64,000 nt of DNA from Clavibacter sp. VKM Ac-2872 (GTDB lineage Bacteria; Actinomycetota; Actinomycetes; Actinomycetales; Microbacteriaceae), in contig NZ_JADKRR010000001.1 of NCBI RefSeq assembly GCF_015351105.1, positions 1,593,069 through 1,657,068 of the forward strand. Direction: 5' to 3'. Position 1 is the stretch's first letter. Every line of letters starts with the position of its first letter. A program made the position numbers and the translations under genes. Under the pieces are notes generated by a model. That model made no database searches and had not been told where the DNA came from. It was given only the letters and a program-made list of their open reading frames with translations. Shown here one piece after another: positions 1-10,442 of the stretch.

Positions 1-28
1 CGGCCGCCCCGGGGCGGCCGACGGAGAG

Positions 29-58
29 GGGGGCCCGGAGCATCCGCTCCGGGCCCCC
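29..58. terminator. Strong GC hairpin, probable terminator
   Basis: A 12-bp perfect stem (29-40 with 47-58) encloses a 6-nt loop. It lies just beyond the stop of the minus-strand DUF4031 gene and could also end a gene entering from the left. A separate 20-bp perfect palindrome occupies bases 1-20. Confidence 0.6.
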
Positions 59-85
59 TCGTCGTCCGCGACGCGCATGCCGGCG

Positions 86-364
86 TCAGGAGGCGGGCGC
101 GCGCCTCTCCCGCTGCGTGACCCGCAGGCCGCTCGCCTGCAGGCGCCGCACGAGCTCGCGGTTGGAGACGGCGACGGCACCCCGCGCCACCAGCTCCGCG
201 TGGCGCTCCTCGGGAACGTCGTAGTGGTCGCGGTCGAAGGCGCGCTCCGGGATGTCGGCCGCGCGGGCGAACGCGTGCAGCTCCTCGAGGGACGCGTCGC
301 TCACGAGATGCGCCCAGAGCCGGCCGTGCGCGGGCCAGGCCGGTCGATCCAGGAGCACGCTCAT
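86..364 (-). CDS. DUF4031 domain-containing protein
   Basis: A 92-residue protein that is essentially one DUF4031 domain. It opens with MSVLLDRPAWPAHGRLWAHL and carries the family's histidine and aspartate motifs (HLVSD, RDHYDVP). The biochemical function of this family is not known to me. The ATG at 364 is favoured because a TAAGCT hexamer (371-376 on the plus strand) lies 6 nt upstream, the leaderless arrangement seen repeatedly in this window; GGAGG lies between hexamer and start. It is monocistronic and divergent from the rplU operon. Confidence 0.85.
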   Translation of the reverse strand: MSVLLDRPAWPAHGRLWAHLVSDASLEELHAFARAADIPERAFDRDHYDVPEERHAELVARGAVAVSNRELVRRLQASGLRVTQRERRAPAS

Positions 365-370
365 CCTCCG

Positions 371-376
371 AGCTTA
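371..376 (-). promoter_or_regulatory. -10 hexamer for leaderless DUF4031 transcript
   Basis: Reading the minus strand, TAAGCT ends 6 nt before the ATG at 364. This fits TANNNT with a start-codon-proximal transcription start. Confidence 0.45.
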
Positions 377-503
377 GGCAGGCCGCGCCGCGACGGGAGG
401 ACGTCGCGCGCTGCCGGCGGACCGCGACGCGCCCGGCGCGCATGCGCGGGGACCCGGACCCCGTCGCGTATGATCGACCCAGGACGCCGGGGGTCCACGG
501 AGT

Positions 504-532
504 TTGACCCCTGTCCGGCGTTCCGGTAACGT
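504..532 (+). promoter_or_regulatory. Promoter of the rplU-rpmA operon
   Basis: TTGACC (504-509), a 17-nt spacer and TAACGT (527-532) match a housekeeping sigma promoter. Transcription would start near 540, leaving an untranslated leader of about 120 nt before rplU, the longest in the window. The rest of 365-657 shows no convincing coding frame. Confidence 0.6.
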
Positions 533-657
533 GAGTCGCTGGCATGCGCCGATCCGCTGAGATCGTGCGCCTGCGGCAGACTTCCTCCAATGATTCGGGC
601 CACAGGGCGTCAAGTCCCCAGTGAGTCAAGCCCGCGAGAGAAAACAGGTACGGAAAA

Positions 658-966
658 GTGGTTTACGCAGTTGTGCGCGCCGGCGGTCGGCAGGAGAAGG
701 TCGAGGTCGGGACCATCGTGACGATGGACCGGGTCAAGAACCAGCAGAGCGGCAAGGTCGTGCTCCCCGCGGTCCTGCTCGTCGACGGCGACACCATCAC
801 CACCGACGCCGCGAAGCTCGCCGACGTCACCGTCAGCGCCGAGATCCTCAACGACCTCCGCGGTCCCAAGATCGTCATCCAGAAGTTCAAGAACAAGACC
901 GGGTACAAGAAGCGCCAGGGGCACCGCCAGGACCTCACGCGCGTCCAGGTCACCGAGATCAACTAG
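658..966 (+). CDS. rplU: 50S ribosomal protein L21
   Basis: A 102-residue bL21, the usual family length, ending in the conserved basic tail [20 protein letters not shown]. It binds 23S rRNA in the large subunit. The GTG start gives [18 protein letters not shown], matching the canonical N-terminus. It is followed 25 nt later by rpmA, the standard bacterial L21-L27-Obg arrangement. The only Shine-Dalgarno-like bases sit very close to the GTG, so initiation may depend on the leader. Confidence 0.97.
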
Positions 967-991
967 CACCTCAGACCGCAGGGAGATACAG

Positions 992-2909
<1,918 letters not shown>

Positions 2910-2912
2910 CGG

Positions 2913-3692
2913 GTGGGCACGGCCTCGCGTGCGGGGATCGCATCCGCGCGGCGCATCGTCGTGAAGGTCGGGTCGTCCTCCATCAGCGGGGACAACGCCG
3001 GGCAGATCGCGCCCCTCGTGGACGCGATCGCGTCCGTGCACGCCCGCGGCGCCGAGATCGTGCTCGTCTCCTCCGGCGCGATCGCGACCGGGATGCCGTT
3101 CCTGCGCCTCGACGACCGCCCGGCCGACCTCGCCACGCAGCAGGCGGCGGCCGCCGTGGGTCAGAGCGTCTTGATCTTCCGGTACCAGGAGAGCCTCGAC
3201 CGCTACGGCATCGTCGCGGGCCAGGTCCTCCTCACCGCCGGCGACCTCGCGGCACCCGACCACCGGGAGAACGCGCAGCGCGCCATGGAGCGGCTGCTGG
3301 GACTCCGGCTGCTGCCCGTCGTGAACGAGAACGACACCGTGGCCACGCACGAGATCCGCTTCGGCGACAACGACCGGCTCGCGGCGCTCGTCGCGCAGCT
3401 GGTCGAGGCCGACCTGCTGCTCCTCCTCTCCGACGTGGACGCGCTCTACACGCGGCCGCCGCTGGAGCCGGGCGCCCGGCGCATCGAGCACGTGGCGTAC
3501 GGCGACGACCTCGCGGGCGTCGAGATCGGCAGCACCGGCACGGGCGTCGGTACCGGGGGAGCCGTGACCAAGGTCGCGGCCGCCCGCCTGGCGGCCGAGG
3601 CGGGCACCGGTGTCCTGCTCACGTCGACGGCGCAGGTCGCCGCCGCCCTCGCCGGCGACCACGTCGGCACCTGGTTCGCGCCCCGGAGCTGA
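2913..3692 (+). CDS. proB: Glutamate 5-kinase, short form without PUA domain
   Basis: A 259-residue amino-acid-kinase-fold enzyme that phosphorylates glutamate in the first step of proline synthesis. It shows [10 protein letters not shown] (nucleotide binding), [21 protein letters not shown] and the glycine-rich [13 protein letters not shown]. Many homologues are about 370 residues with a C-terminal PUA domain; here the protein ends after the kinase domain with no sign of breakage. It starts at a GTG 3 nt after obg and is followed by proA. Confidence 0.92.
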   Translation: MGTASRAGIASARRIVVKVGSSSISGDNAGQIAPLVDAIASVHARGAEIVLVSSGAIATGMPFLRLDDRPADLATQQAAAAVGQSVLIFRYQESLDRYGIVAGQVLLTAGDLAAPDHRENAQRAMERLLGLRLLPVVNENDTVATHEIRFGDNDRLAALVAQLVEADLLLLLSDVDALYTRPPLEPGARRIEHVAYGDDLAGVEIGSTGTGVGTGGAVTKVAAARLAAEAGTGVLLTSTAQVAAALAGDHVGTWFAPRS

Positions 3693-3728
3693 ACGTCCGG
3701 TCACCCCGCGCAGGCCGGGGCGCCTGGC

Positions 3729-3734
3729 TAGGCT
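3729..3734 (+). promoter_or_regulatory. -10 hexamer for leaderless proA transcript
   Basis: TAGGCT ends 7 nt before the proA ATG at 3742. This suggests proA has its own leaderless promoter besides read-through from proB. Confidence 0.4.
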
Positions 3735-3741
3735 GCCGTGC

Positions 3742-5061
3742 ATGCCCTCGAACGTCCCCGGAGCCCCTGCCGTCGCGCCCGCAGCGTCCACCAGCGCGGC
3801 TGACGCGCCTCCGCCTGACGCGCTCGAGCGGATCCTCGTGGCCGCCCGCACGGCGTCCGCCTTCCTCGCCGCCACCACCGCCGGCCGCCGCGACACCGCG
3901 CTCGACGCCATCGCGACGGCCCTCGTCTCCGACGCCGAGCGCATCGTCGCGGCCAACGCGGACGACCTCGCCGCCGGCCGGGCGTCCGGGCTGGCCGCCG
4001 GCCTCCTCGACCGCCTGACGCTCGACGCGCGGCGCGTGGCGGCCCTGGCCGACGCCGTCGCCGGGATCCGGTCCCTCGACGACCCGCTGGGCCACGTCGT
4101 CCGCGGCCGCACGCTCCCGAACGGCCTGCTGCTCGCGCAGGTGCGCGTGCCCTTCGGCGTCATCGGCGCGATCTACGAGGCCCGTCCCAACGTCACGGTC
4201 GACATCGCGGCCCTCGCCCTGAAGAGCGGCAACGCCGTCGTGCTCCGCGGCGGATCCGCGGCGCTGCGGACCAACGCCGTCCTCGTCGAGATCATGCGCG
4301 GCGCCCTGGAGCGGGCCGGCCTCCCGGCGGACGCCGTGCAGACCGTCGACGCGCACGGCCGCACGGGCGCCGCCCGGCTCATGCGGGCACGCGGCCTCGT
4401 CGACGTGCTCGTGCCCCGGGGCTCCGCCGAGCTCATCCGCACCGTCGTCGAGGAGTCGACCGTGCCCGTCATCGAGACCGGCGCCGGCGTCGTGCACGTG
4501 TACCTCGACGCGTCGGCCGACGCGCGCATGTCCGTCGACATCGCGGTCGACGCCAAGGTCAGCCGCCCGAGCGTGTGCAACGCGATGGAGACGCTGCTCG
4601 TGCACCGGGACGCCGCCCCGCGCGTCCTCCCCGCCGTGCTCGACGCGCTCCGCGACCGCGGCGTGACGGTGCACGGCGACGCCGCGGTCCGCGCGCTGTG
4701 GCCCCACGCCGTCCCCGCCACGGACGAGGACTGGGCGGCCGAGTACCTCTCGCTCGACGTCGCGGTGCGCGTCGTCGACTCCCCGGAGGACGCGGTCGCC
4801 CACATCGCCCGCTGGTCGACGCACCACACCGAGTCCATCGTCACGTCCGACCTCGCCGTCGCCGAGCGCTTCCTCGCCGCCGTGGACTCTGCCGTCGTCA
4901 TGGTCAACGCGTCCACGCGCTTCACCGACGGATCCGTGTTCGGGTTCGGCGCGGAGGTCGGCATCTCCACGCAGAAGCTGCACGCGCGGGGTCCGATGGG
5001 CCTGCAGGAGCTCACCAGCACCAAGTGGATCGTGCGGGGCAGCGGCCAGGTCCGCGGCTGA
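3742..5061 (+). CDS. proA: Gamma-glutamyl-phosphate reductase
   Basis: A 439-residue NADPH-dependent dehydrogenase that reduces glutamyl-5-phosphate, the step after ProB. An aldehyde-dehydrogenase-like fold is evident: [20 protein letters not shown], the glycine-rich LRGGSAA, and the catalytic-cysteine segment [13 protein letters not shown]. The ATG at 3742 was chosen over an upstream frame because it follows a TAGGCT hexamer and removes an arginine-rich non-conserved extension. Confidence 0.95.
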   Translation: MPSNVPGAPAVAPAASTSAADAPPPDALERILVAARTASAFLAATTAGRRDTALDAIATALVSDAERIVAANADDLAAGRASGLAAGLLDRLTLDARRVAALADAVAGIRSLDDPLGHVVRGRTLPNGLLLAQVRVPFGVIGAIYEARPNVTVDIAALALKSGNAVVLRGGSAALRTNAVLVEIMRGALERAGLPADAVQTVDAHGRTGAARLMRARGLVDVLVPRGSAELIRTVVEESTVPVIETGAGVVHVYLDASADARMSVDIAVDAKVSRPSVCNAMETLLVHRDAAPRVLPAVLDALRDRGVTVHGDAAVRALWPHAVPATDEDWAAEYLSLDVAVRVVDSPEDAVAHIARWSTHHTESIVTSDLAVAERFLAAVDSAVVMVNASTRFTDGSVFGFGAEVGISTQKLHARGPMGLQELTSTKWIVRGSGQVRG

Positions 5062-5063
5062 CG

Positions 5064-5082
5064 GCACGCCCGGCGGGCGTGC
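5064..5082 (+). terminator. Hairpin after proA
   Basis: An 8-bp perfect stem (5064-5071 with 5075-5082) with a 3-nt loop begins 3 nt after the proA stop. No U-tract follows. Confidence 0.45.
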
Positions 5083-5104
5083 GCCCCGTGCGGGGGCCCG
5101 CCGG

Positions 5105-5110
5105 TAGGAT
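5105..5110 (+). promoter_or_regulatory. Putative -10 hexamer (TAGGAT)
   Basis: TAGGAT lies 48 nt before the ATG at 5159. That start also has a GGAG ribosome-binding site, so this would be a normal leadered transcript. Confidence 0.3.
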
Positions 5111-5158
5111 GGCAGGCGCCGCCTCCGCTCGACGGGGCGTGCCACGAACGGAGATCCC

Positions 5159-5374
5159 ATGCACGCGCTGACCACCACCATCCTCGCCGAGACCGAGCAC
5201 GCCATGGAGCTCGCGGCCCCGCTCTGGGTGTTCCCGGCCGTCGCCGCGGTCGTGTTCCTCGCGCTCGGGGTGGTCATGTTCAGCTTCCGCGACGTGAGCA
5301 ACCGCCACTCGGAGAAGTGGGGCAAGCCCCCCGTGGCCGAGCAGGGCCACGGCACCGCCGACTCGACGCACTGA
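5159..5374 (+). CDS. Small single-pass membrane protein
   Basis: A 71-residue protein with one clear transmembrane helix ([20 protein letters not shown], about residues 22-41) and a short charged C-terminal tail. An ACGGAG site precedes the ATG. It sits between proA and nadD and ends 17 nt before nadD, so the two are probably co-transcribed. I recognise no domain; similar short membrane proteins often lie beside nadD in related genomes, but the role is unknown. Confidence 0.75.
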   Translation: MHALTTTILAETEHAMELAAPLWVFPAVAAVVFLALGVVMFSFRDVSNRHSEKWGKPPVAEQGHGTADSTH

Positions 5375-5391
5375 GCGCGAGCATCCGCCAG

Positions 5392-5994
5392 ATGACGACA
5401 CCCGCGACCCCGCGCCTCCGCATCGGGGTCATGGGCGGCACGTTCGACCCCATCCACAACGGCCACCTCGTCGCCGCGAGCGAGGTGCAGCAGCACCTCC
5501 AGCTCGACGAGGTGATCTTCGTCCCCACCGGGCAGCCGTGGCAGAAGCATACCGTCACGGACGGGGAGCACCGCTACCTGATGACCGTGATCGCCACCGC
5601 GGCCAACCCGCGCTTCACCGTCAGCCGCGTCGACATCGACCGCGCGGGCACCACGTACACGATCGACACGCTCCGCGACATCCGGCGCACGCACCCGGAC
5701 GCGGAGCTCTTCTTCATCACCGGCGCGGACGCGATCCAGCAGATCCTCGGCTGGAAGGACGTCGCGGAGCTGTGGGACCTCGCGCACTTCGTCGCCGTCA
5801 CCCGCCCCGGGCACGACCTCACCGAGAGCGGCCTGCCGCACGCCGACGTAAGATTGCTGGAGGTCCCGGCGCTGGCGATCTCCTCGACCGACTGCCGGAT
5901 CCGAGTCGGACGCGGTTTCCCCGTGTGGTACCTCGTCCCCGACGGAGTCGTCCAGTACATCTCCAAGCACCACCTGTATCGGAGCCCGCAATGA
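5392..5994 (+). CDS. nadD: Nicotinate-nucleotide adenylyltransferase
   Basis: A 200-residue nucleotidyltransferase that adenylates NaMN to deamido-NAD in the common NAD pathway. The [12 protein letters not shown] signature containing the HxGH-type motif starts near residue 15, and the C-terminal [11 protein letters not shown] corresponds to the family's ISSTxIR motif. The ATG at 5392 puts the motif at the expected distance from the N-terminus. Its TGA overlaps the ATG of the next gene (ATGA at 5991-5994), implying translational coupling. Confidence 0.95.
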   Translation: MTTPATPRLRIGVMGGTFDPIHNGHLVAASEVQQHLQLDEVIFVPTGQPWQKHTVTDGEHRYLMTVIATAANPRFTVSRVDIDRAGTTYTIDTLRDIRRTHPDAELFFITGADAIQQILGWKDVAELWDLAHFVAVTRPGHDLTESGLPHADVRLLEVPALAISSTDCRIRVGRGFPVWYLVPDGVVQYISKHHLYRSPQ

Positions 5995-7466
5995 CCCCCT
6001 CCCACGATGCGCCCGACACCGGGCCCACCTCGTTCGACGACGGTCCCGCTCCGGCGACCCTCGGCCTGAGCCGCCGCGAGATGCGCGCCGCGGAGCGCGC
6101 CCGCGCGCTGGCGCTCGGCATCGACGAGGCGGACGACGCCCCGGCCGATGGGGCGGCATCCGTCGAGGATCCCTCCGCGGCGGCGGTTCCCGCCGGTCCC
6201 TCGGACGCCGAGTCCGAGGCCTCCACCTCGGCCCCGGCCGGCGGCGTCGGGTCCGACGACGCGACGACGCCGTCGCAGCCCGCCCCCCTCTCCGCACCGG
6301 GCGTCGGCCCCGACACGTCCGCGATCCTGCTGTCCGGCGGCGTGCTCACCCGTCGCCAGCTGCGCGCCATCCGCGAGGCCGAGGAGGCCGCCCGCCAGCA
6401 GCGCGGATCCGATCACGATGACGCCGAGTCCACGCCGGCCGAGTCCATGCCGGCCGGATCCACCCCGGCCGTCGACGACGCGCCACCGCCGTCGTCCGAG
6501 ACGTCCGTCCCCTCGTACGCGCGCTACGGCCGCGGGTCCCGCGCGACGCCGCGACCGCGTGCCCCGTACGGGAGCGCGTACCGTCGTGCCGCGCTCGCGG
6601 ATGCCACGGATGGTGCCGCCCCCACTGCCGAGGACGACCTCCAGGCGACGTCGGGCGATGCGTCGGACCGCCAGGCGACCCCCGCCGAGACGCCGTCGGC
6701 ATGGCCCTTCGCGCCGATCCTCCCGTCGGGCGACCGCGACGCTCGCGATGTGGACACCTCGGGCGAGCAGCCGACCGTCCCGCCCCTCGCGTCCCACGTC
6801 CCACGCCAGGACGAGGATCCGCGCCCCGCGCCGTCCCTCGAGCCCACCCCGTGGATCACGGGCTCCGCCGAGCCCTCGATCGAGCCGGCATTCGGCACGC
6901 GCGCCTCCACCGCCGCCGCGGACCTCCCGGGCGATCGGACGGAGACGCCCGACGCCTCCGGCGCCGCGTCCGCCGCGGATGCCGTCGCAGCCGACGTGCC
7001 CGACACCCGAACGCCCTTCACCCCGCCGGCCGGGCACTGGTCCGTGCAGGACCAGGTCGACGAGGACCAGCCCCACACGGGCAACCACTTCATCCTCCCG
7101 ACCGTGCCGCACGCCAACGACATGCAGCAGGCGCTGAACAGCACGGGCGAGATCATCATCACCGGGTCGATCGACCTGCCCCGCAGCCTCGGCTCCATGG
7201 GCACGCACCCGGACCGCTTCGACACCGCGGACATGGACAGGATCCTCGAGCAGGGCGACGACCACGACCACGCCCCGGGCGGCACCGACTCGGAACCCGT
7301 GCGCGCCAGCCGGGCCGTCAGCACCCACACCTCGACGCGCGCCGTCGTGCAGCCGCCGCCCCGCAAGCGCTTCACCGCGCCCGTGGTCGCGGCCGTCGCA
7401 GCCGGGGGAGTCGCCGTCATCGGCGCGGGCCTCGTCATCGTCGCGTTCATGACGAATGTATTCTGA
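5991..7466 (+). CDS. Long low-complexity protein with C-terminal membrane anchor
   Basis: A 491-residue protein of unknown function. Two short conserved-looking blocks, [15 protein letters not shown] near residue 25 and [19 protein letters not shown] near 115, resemble each other (an LxRRxxRA.E core), so the protein may hold an internal duplication. A long Ala/Pro/Asp/Thr-rich disordered stretch follows, then a single C-terminal helix ([20 protein letters not shown]) ending just before the stop, consistent with a tail-anchored topology. Translation is coupled to nadD by ATGA, and it is followed by rsfS. Confidence 0.8.
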   Translation: MTPSHDAPDTGPTSFDDGPAPATLGLSRREMRAAERARALALGIDEADDAPADGAASVEDPSAAAVPAGPSDAESEASTSAPAGGVGSDDATTPSQPAPLSAPGVGPDTSAILLSGGVLTRRQLRAIREAEEAARQQRGSDHDDAESTPAESMPAGSTPAVDDAPPPSSETSVPSYARYGRGSRATPRPRAPYGSAYRRAALADATDGAAPTAEDDLQATSGDASDRQATPAETPSAWPFAPILPSGDRDARDVDTSGEQPTVPPLASHVPRQDEDPRPAPSLEPTPWITGSAEPSIEPAFGTRASTAAADLPGDRTETPDASGAASAADAVAADVPDTRTPFTPPAGHWSVQDQVDEDQPHTGNHFILPTVPHANDMQQALNSTGEIIITGSIDLPRSLGSMGTHPDRFDTADMDRILEQGDDHDHAPGGTDSEPVRASRAVSTHTSTRAVVQPPPRKRFTAPVVAAVAAGGVAVIGAGLVIVAFMTNVF

Positions 7467-7505
7467 TCGTCTGATGCACCATCCCACCCGTCCCGGAAGG
7501 ACTCT

Positions 7506-7883
7506 GTGACCGCTTCTCCCCGCGCCCTCGACCTGCTCAAGGTCGCCGCCTCCGCTGCCGACTCCAAGCAGGCCATCGACCTGGTCGCGCTCGACGTCTC
7601 CGGGCCCCTGCCCCTCACCGACGTCTTCCTCATCGCCTCGGCCCGCAACGAGCGGAACGCGCAGGCGGTGGCCGACGAGATCGAGGACAAGATGATCGAG
7701 GCCGGCGCCAAGCCGCTGCGCCGCGAGGGGAAGAGCGAGGGGCGCTGGATCCTCCTCGACTTCGGCGACGTCGTCGCCCACGTCTTCACCGAGGAGGACC
7801 GCATGTACTACTCGCTGGAGCGCCTCTGGAAGGACTGCCCCGTCGTCGCCCTCGAGATCGAGCCGACGGCCTCCGCATCCTGA
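7506..7883 (+). CDS. rsfS: Ribosomal silencing factor RsfS
   Basis: A 125-residue RsfS/Iojap protein. The family binds L14 and blocks subunit joining under starvation. Diagnostic segments are present: LVALDVSGPLPLTDVFLIAS, RREGKSEGRWILLDFGDVVA and HVFTEEDRMYYSLERLW. A GGAAGGA site precedes the GTG. Its position downstream of nadD is the common bacterial arrangement. Confidence 0.96.
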   Translation: MTASPRALDLLKVAASAADSKQAIDLVALDVSGPLPLTDVFLIASARNERNAQAVADEIEDKMIEAGAKPLRREGKSEGRWILLDFGDVVAHVFTEEDRMYYSLERLWKDCPVVALEIEPTASAS

Positions 7884-7917
7884 TCCACCCCCGTCCCACC
7901 CGCGAGGAGATCCCCGC

Positions 7918-8334
7918 GTGAAGTGCCCCAAGGACTCCGCGACCCTGGTCATGAGCGAGCGCAGCGGGGTGGAGATCGACTACTGCCCCGACTGCCGGGG
8001 CGTGTGGCTCGACCGCGGGGAGCTCGACAAGATCCTCGATCGCGCCGAGCAGGAGATGCGGCCCCCGGCACCGGCCGCGCCTCCTGTGGCCCCGGCCGCA
8101 CCGCTGGGCGGCTACCCGGATCCCGCGCGCGACGGCCGTCGGCGCGACCACGATGGCGATCTCCGCGACCGACGTGAGGGCGATCGCCGGAGCGGAGACG
8201 ACCGCGACCGCTCGTACGGCTCGCGGGACGATCACGGGTCCGGATTCCCCTCCGCCGGGGGCTTCGGGCAGCGCGCCGGGTACGGCGGGAAGCGCCGCGA
8301 GAAGGAGAGCTGGCTCAGCGAGCTCTTCGACTGA
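7918..8334 (+). CDS. TFIIB-type zinc-ribbon protein with charged tail
   Basis: A 138-residue protein. The N-terminal 45 residues form a zf-TFIIB ribbon with two cysteine pairs (C3/CPKD and CPDC), followed by the usual GVWLDRGELDKIL motif. The middle is rich in Arg/Asp (DRR, GDRR, DDRDRS repeats) and the C-terminus ends ESWLSELFD. The start is GTG with a GAGGAG site upstream, 35 nt after rsfS, so it probably belongs to the same transcript. The molecular role is unknown. Confidence 0.88.
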   Translation: MKCPKDSATLVMSERSGVEIDYCPDCRGVWLDRGELDKILDRAEQEMRPPAPAAPPVAPAAPLGGYPDPARDGRRRDHDGDLRDRREGDRRSGDDRDRSYGSRDDHGSGFPSAGGFGQRAGYGGKRREKESWLSELFD

Positions 8335-8397
8335 CCCGTCGTCCGGCGACGGCCGCCGTGGAGGATGCCCTGGTCATGGGGCGGTCGGAATGTGTAG

Positions 8398-8403
8398 TAA
8401 TGT
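8398..8403 (+). promoter_or_regulatory. -10 element of the tRNA-Ala gene
   Basis: TAATGT lies 33 nt upstream of the mature tRNA 5' end. No good -35 was seen. Confidence 0.35.
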
Positions 8404-8435
8404 AGACGAGTCGCTTCCGCAGGGAAGCGGAGAAC

Positions 8436-8508
8436 GGGTCTGTGGCGCAGTTGGTAGCGCACCTGCATGGCATGCAGGGGGTCAGGGGTTCGAATCCCCT
8501 CAGATCCA
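8436..8508 (+). tRNA. tRNA-Ala, anticodon GGC
   Basis: A 73-nt cloverleaf. The acceptor GGGTCTG pairs with CAGATCC through one G-U pair, and the D-arm has GCGCAGTTGGTAGCGC. The anticodon stem CCTGC/GCAGG holds the loop ATGGCAT, with GGC at positions 34-36. The T-arm is GGGGTTCGAATCCCC and the discriminator is A. The CCA end is only partly encoded. It decodes GCC, the dominant alanine codon here. Confidence 0.97.
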
Positions 8509-8515
8509 CCGCACG

Positions 8516-8544
8516 AGCCCCGCACCTCATCGAGGTGCGGGGCT
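8516..8544 (+). terminator. Terminator after tRNA-Ala
   Basis: A 13-bp perfect stem (8516-8528 with 8532-8544) with a 3-nt loop, followed by TCTTCTC, gives a good intrinsic terminator. Confidence 0.8.
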
Positions 8545-8645
8545 CTTCTCGTTCGCGGTGGCCGTCCCGTCGCACTGAACACTGCATCAGCTGATCGGCG
8601 TCGGCTACCGGCGAGAGCCGCCCCGACATCGGCGCTGCGCCGACG

Positions 8646-8933
8646 TCACCGGCGCGCGCGCCGCATGGCTCGGAACCACCGCGGCGTCACGAACGGCGGC
8701 AGGTAGAACCCGCCAATCACACCGACGAGCATGACTCCGATCACCACATGGCGCGTCCAGTCCGGCACGGGGCGGAACCAGGACAGAGTCGAAGCGATGA
8801 GCATGGCGAGCCCGTACCAGAAGAGGCCGAGGACGAAGAAGTGATAGCCGCCTCGGGACCAGGAGCGCCTGAGTCCCGTGTACGCGAGGAGCGCCACGCA
8901 CGTGAGGGCGGCTCCGAGGAGGGTCAGCATCAT
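8646..8933 (-). CDS. Three-helix membrane protein, tandem paralogue 1
   Basis: About 95 residues with three predicted transmembrane helices (about 3-20, 32-50, 62-81) and a basic C-terminus. It is clearly paralogous to the gene at 9096-9380: both share YTG.RSW.R.G.HF.V.GLFW.G and the ending TPRWFRAMRR. The start is uncertain: the double ATG at 8933/8930 matches the paralogue, while a TTG at 8960 would add nine residues. Function is unknown. In the context of a pore-type effector gene upstream, an immunity role is possible but inferred only. Confidence 0.65.
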   Translation of the reverse strand: MMLTLLGAALTCVALLAYTGLRRSWSRGGYHFFVLGLFWYGLAMLIASTLSWFRPVPDWTRHVVIGVMLVGVIGGFYLPPFVTPRWFRAMRRARR

Positions 8934-9095
8934 CGCGGACCGGCGGCGGAGTTTCTCCAAGAATCGAGCCGTCCCCTGAGCGGCTGCGTCATAGCTGGCG
9001 AGTCTTCATCCGTCGCGACTTCTACTGGATATCCCCGTGGTCGTCCTCCATCGCTCGAGAGGGGGGGCAGACAGGCGAACTGGCCACGACTGCGC

Positions 9096-9380
9096 TCATC
9101 GCGTCCCCCGGCGCATGGCTCGAAACCACCGCGGTGTCATGAACGGAGGCATATACCAGGTCCCGCCTCCGCCAGCGAGCAGGATCGCGATGAACGCGAA
9201 GCGCACCCATCCGGGTAGCGGCTCTAGATCGCTCGTCGCTCCGATCAGGAACGACCCAAAGCCGAACCAGAACAGACCGAAGACGTAGAAGTGGAAGCCC
9301 TGGCGTGCCCACGATCGCCACACGCCTGTGTATCCGAGGAGCCCGATCGCCATGAGGAGCACGCCGAGAGCGCATGCCAT
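9096..9380 (-). CDS. Three-helix membrane protein, tandem paralogue 2
   Basis: A 94-residue integral membrane protein, the second copy of the family at 8646-8933. The pairing is strongest in GFHFYVFGLFWFGFGSFLIG and MPPFMTPRWFRAMRR. The ATG at 9380 is chosen because it has an excellent AGGAGGAG site 4 nt upstream, and the paralogue aligns from about this point; a longer frame to 9452 lacks these supports. Function unknown. The region 9381-9674 contains nothing I can call. Confidence 0.7.
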   Translation of the reverse strand: MACALGVLLMAIGLLGYTGVWRSWARQGFHFYVFGLFWFGFGSFLIGATSDLEPLPGWVRFAFIAILLAGGGGTWYMPPFMTPRWFRAMRRGTR

Positions 9381-9674
9381 CGGTCTCCTCCTGCACGATC
9401 CCGGAAGCGTCAGGATAGAGCCGATGCGTGAAGGTGATAGCTGTCTCTCCACACGTAGACAAACGTCGGAGGACGGGCGGAGACCGATGCCGTGAGGACA
9501 AGCGCATCAACGAGGTTCGTCACGGCATCCGATTCACGTTGTATGCCGGTCCACTTCGAGGACCTAGCGGGTCCGATTCGGGCTCGTGCTCCCGCACCCT
9601 CGGCCAGGAGAACGATGACCCGATACTCGGATCGATAGTCTCGGGATCGGGACTGCCGTCCGGGGACGGCATCG

Positions 9675-10442
9675 CTATGATCGCGTTCGACCGCGCGCGA
9701 TGAGATCCCATATCGCGGTGAGGACCCAGTCAGATGGGACGAGCTGCAGCCTGCAGCCCTCGTCGAAGCGTCGGCGCAGGTGCGTCGCGCCATCGATCAC
9801 GACGATCGGGACGCCTTCCTCCGTCTTCGGATCGCCGACGACGAACGACGTCCATTCGCCGGGCCAGCGATGCGCCAACCCTGATGGAGCCCAGTCGGGG
9901 ATGTCGACGTGCTCCCCTCGCACACGGGCGTCGATGACCTCATCCGAAATCACGTGATCTTCGGTCTCCTCGCCGTCGACGAAAGGCCAGAAGGGGTTGA
10001 GGGGCAGCCAGGCCGTGAGACGAGCGACAGCGGCCGCAAACGACAGCACGTCCACCTTCTCCCGATCGCCTTCATTGCTCACGGTCACGCTCCCGACGCC
10101 CGGCTGCACCCACAACCGCCAGGAATGCGTGCCAGCCGGCGTGCTCCTCTCCGCGACGAGCTTGTAGCGCGCCGTTCTGATACCCGTGGTGAGTTGGACC
10201 CCATCCGGAGTCAGGGCGCCGAAGCGACCGGTGAGGCCGGCCTCGCGGAGCGCGACGCCCACGGGCGAGTTGCGTCGCGTACCGCTGACGAGCCCGCGAC
10301 CCCTGATCTCGCACAGCTCGTGCATCGAGCCCTTGGGCAAATTGAATCGCGCGGACGGCAGCGCCTGCTGCCGCGTCGTTTCGAGTGCTTCCAGTGGCTC
10401 TCCGAACCTCTCGGACGCGAACTCGTCAATCGAGGTTGTCAA
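9675..10442 (-). CDS. Unrecognised protein, possibly EspG-like
   Basis: A 255-residue soluble protein with no signal peptide or helix anchor. Its general pattern recalls the EspG fold that chaperones ESX substrates: a conserved-looking early GLVSG, the segment GALTPDGVQLTTGI, and an acidic later half. The sequence evidence is weak and I would not name it on this alone. It starts at a TTG with GGGAG upstream and overlaps the end of the preceding gene by 17 nt, so it is co-translated with the effector-like genes upstream. Confidence 0.6.
   Translation of the reverse strand: MTTSIDEFASERFGEPLEALETTRQQALPSARFNLPKGSMHELCEIRGRGLVSGTRRNSPVGVALREAGLTGRFGALTPDGVQLTTGIRTARYKLVAERSTPAGTHSWRLWVQPGVGSVTVSNEGDREKVDVLSFAAAVARLTAWLPLNPFWPFVDGEETEDHVISDEVIDARVRGEHVDIPDWAPSGLAHRWPGEWTSFVVGDPKTEEGVPIVVIDGATHLRRRFDEGCRLQLVPSDWVLTAIWDLIARGRTRS

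Noticed and set aside
9410-9793. Opposing short open frames in the 9.4-9.7 kb gap
   Set aside because: They have no ribosome-binding site, no recognisable features and cross the end of the next gene.
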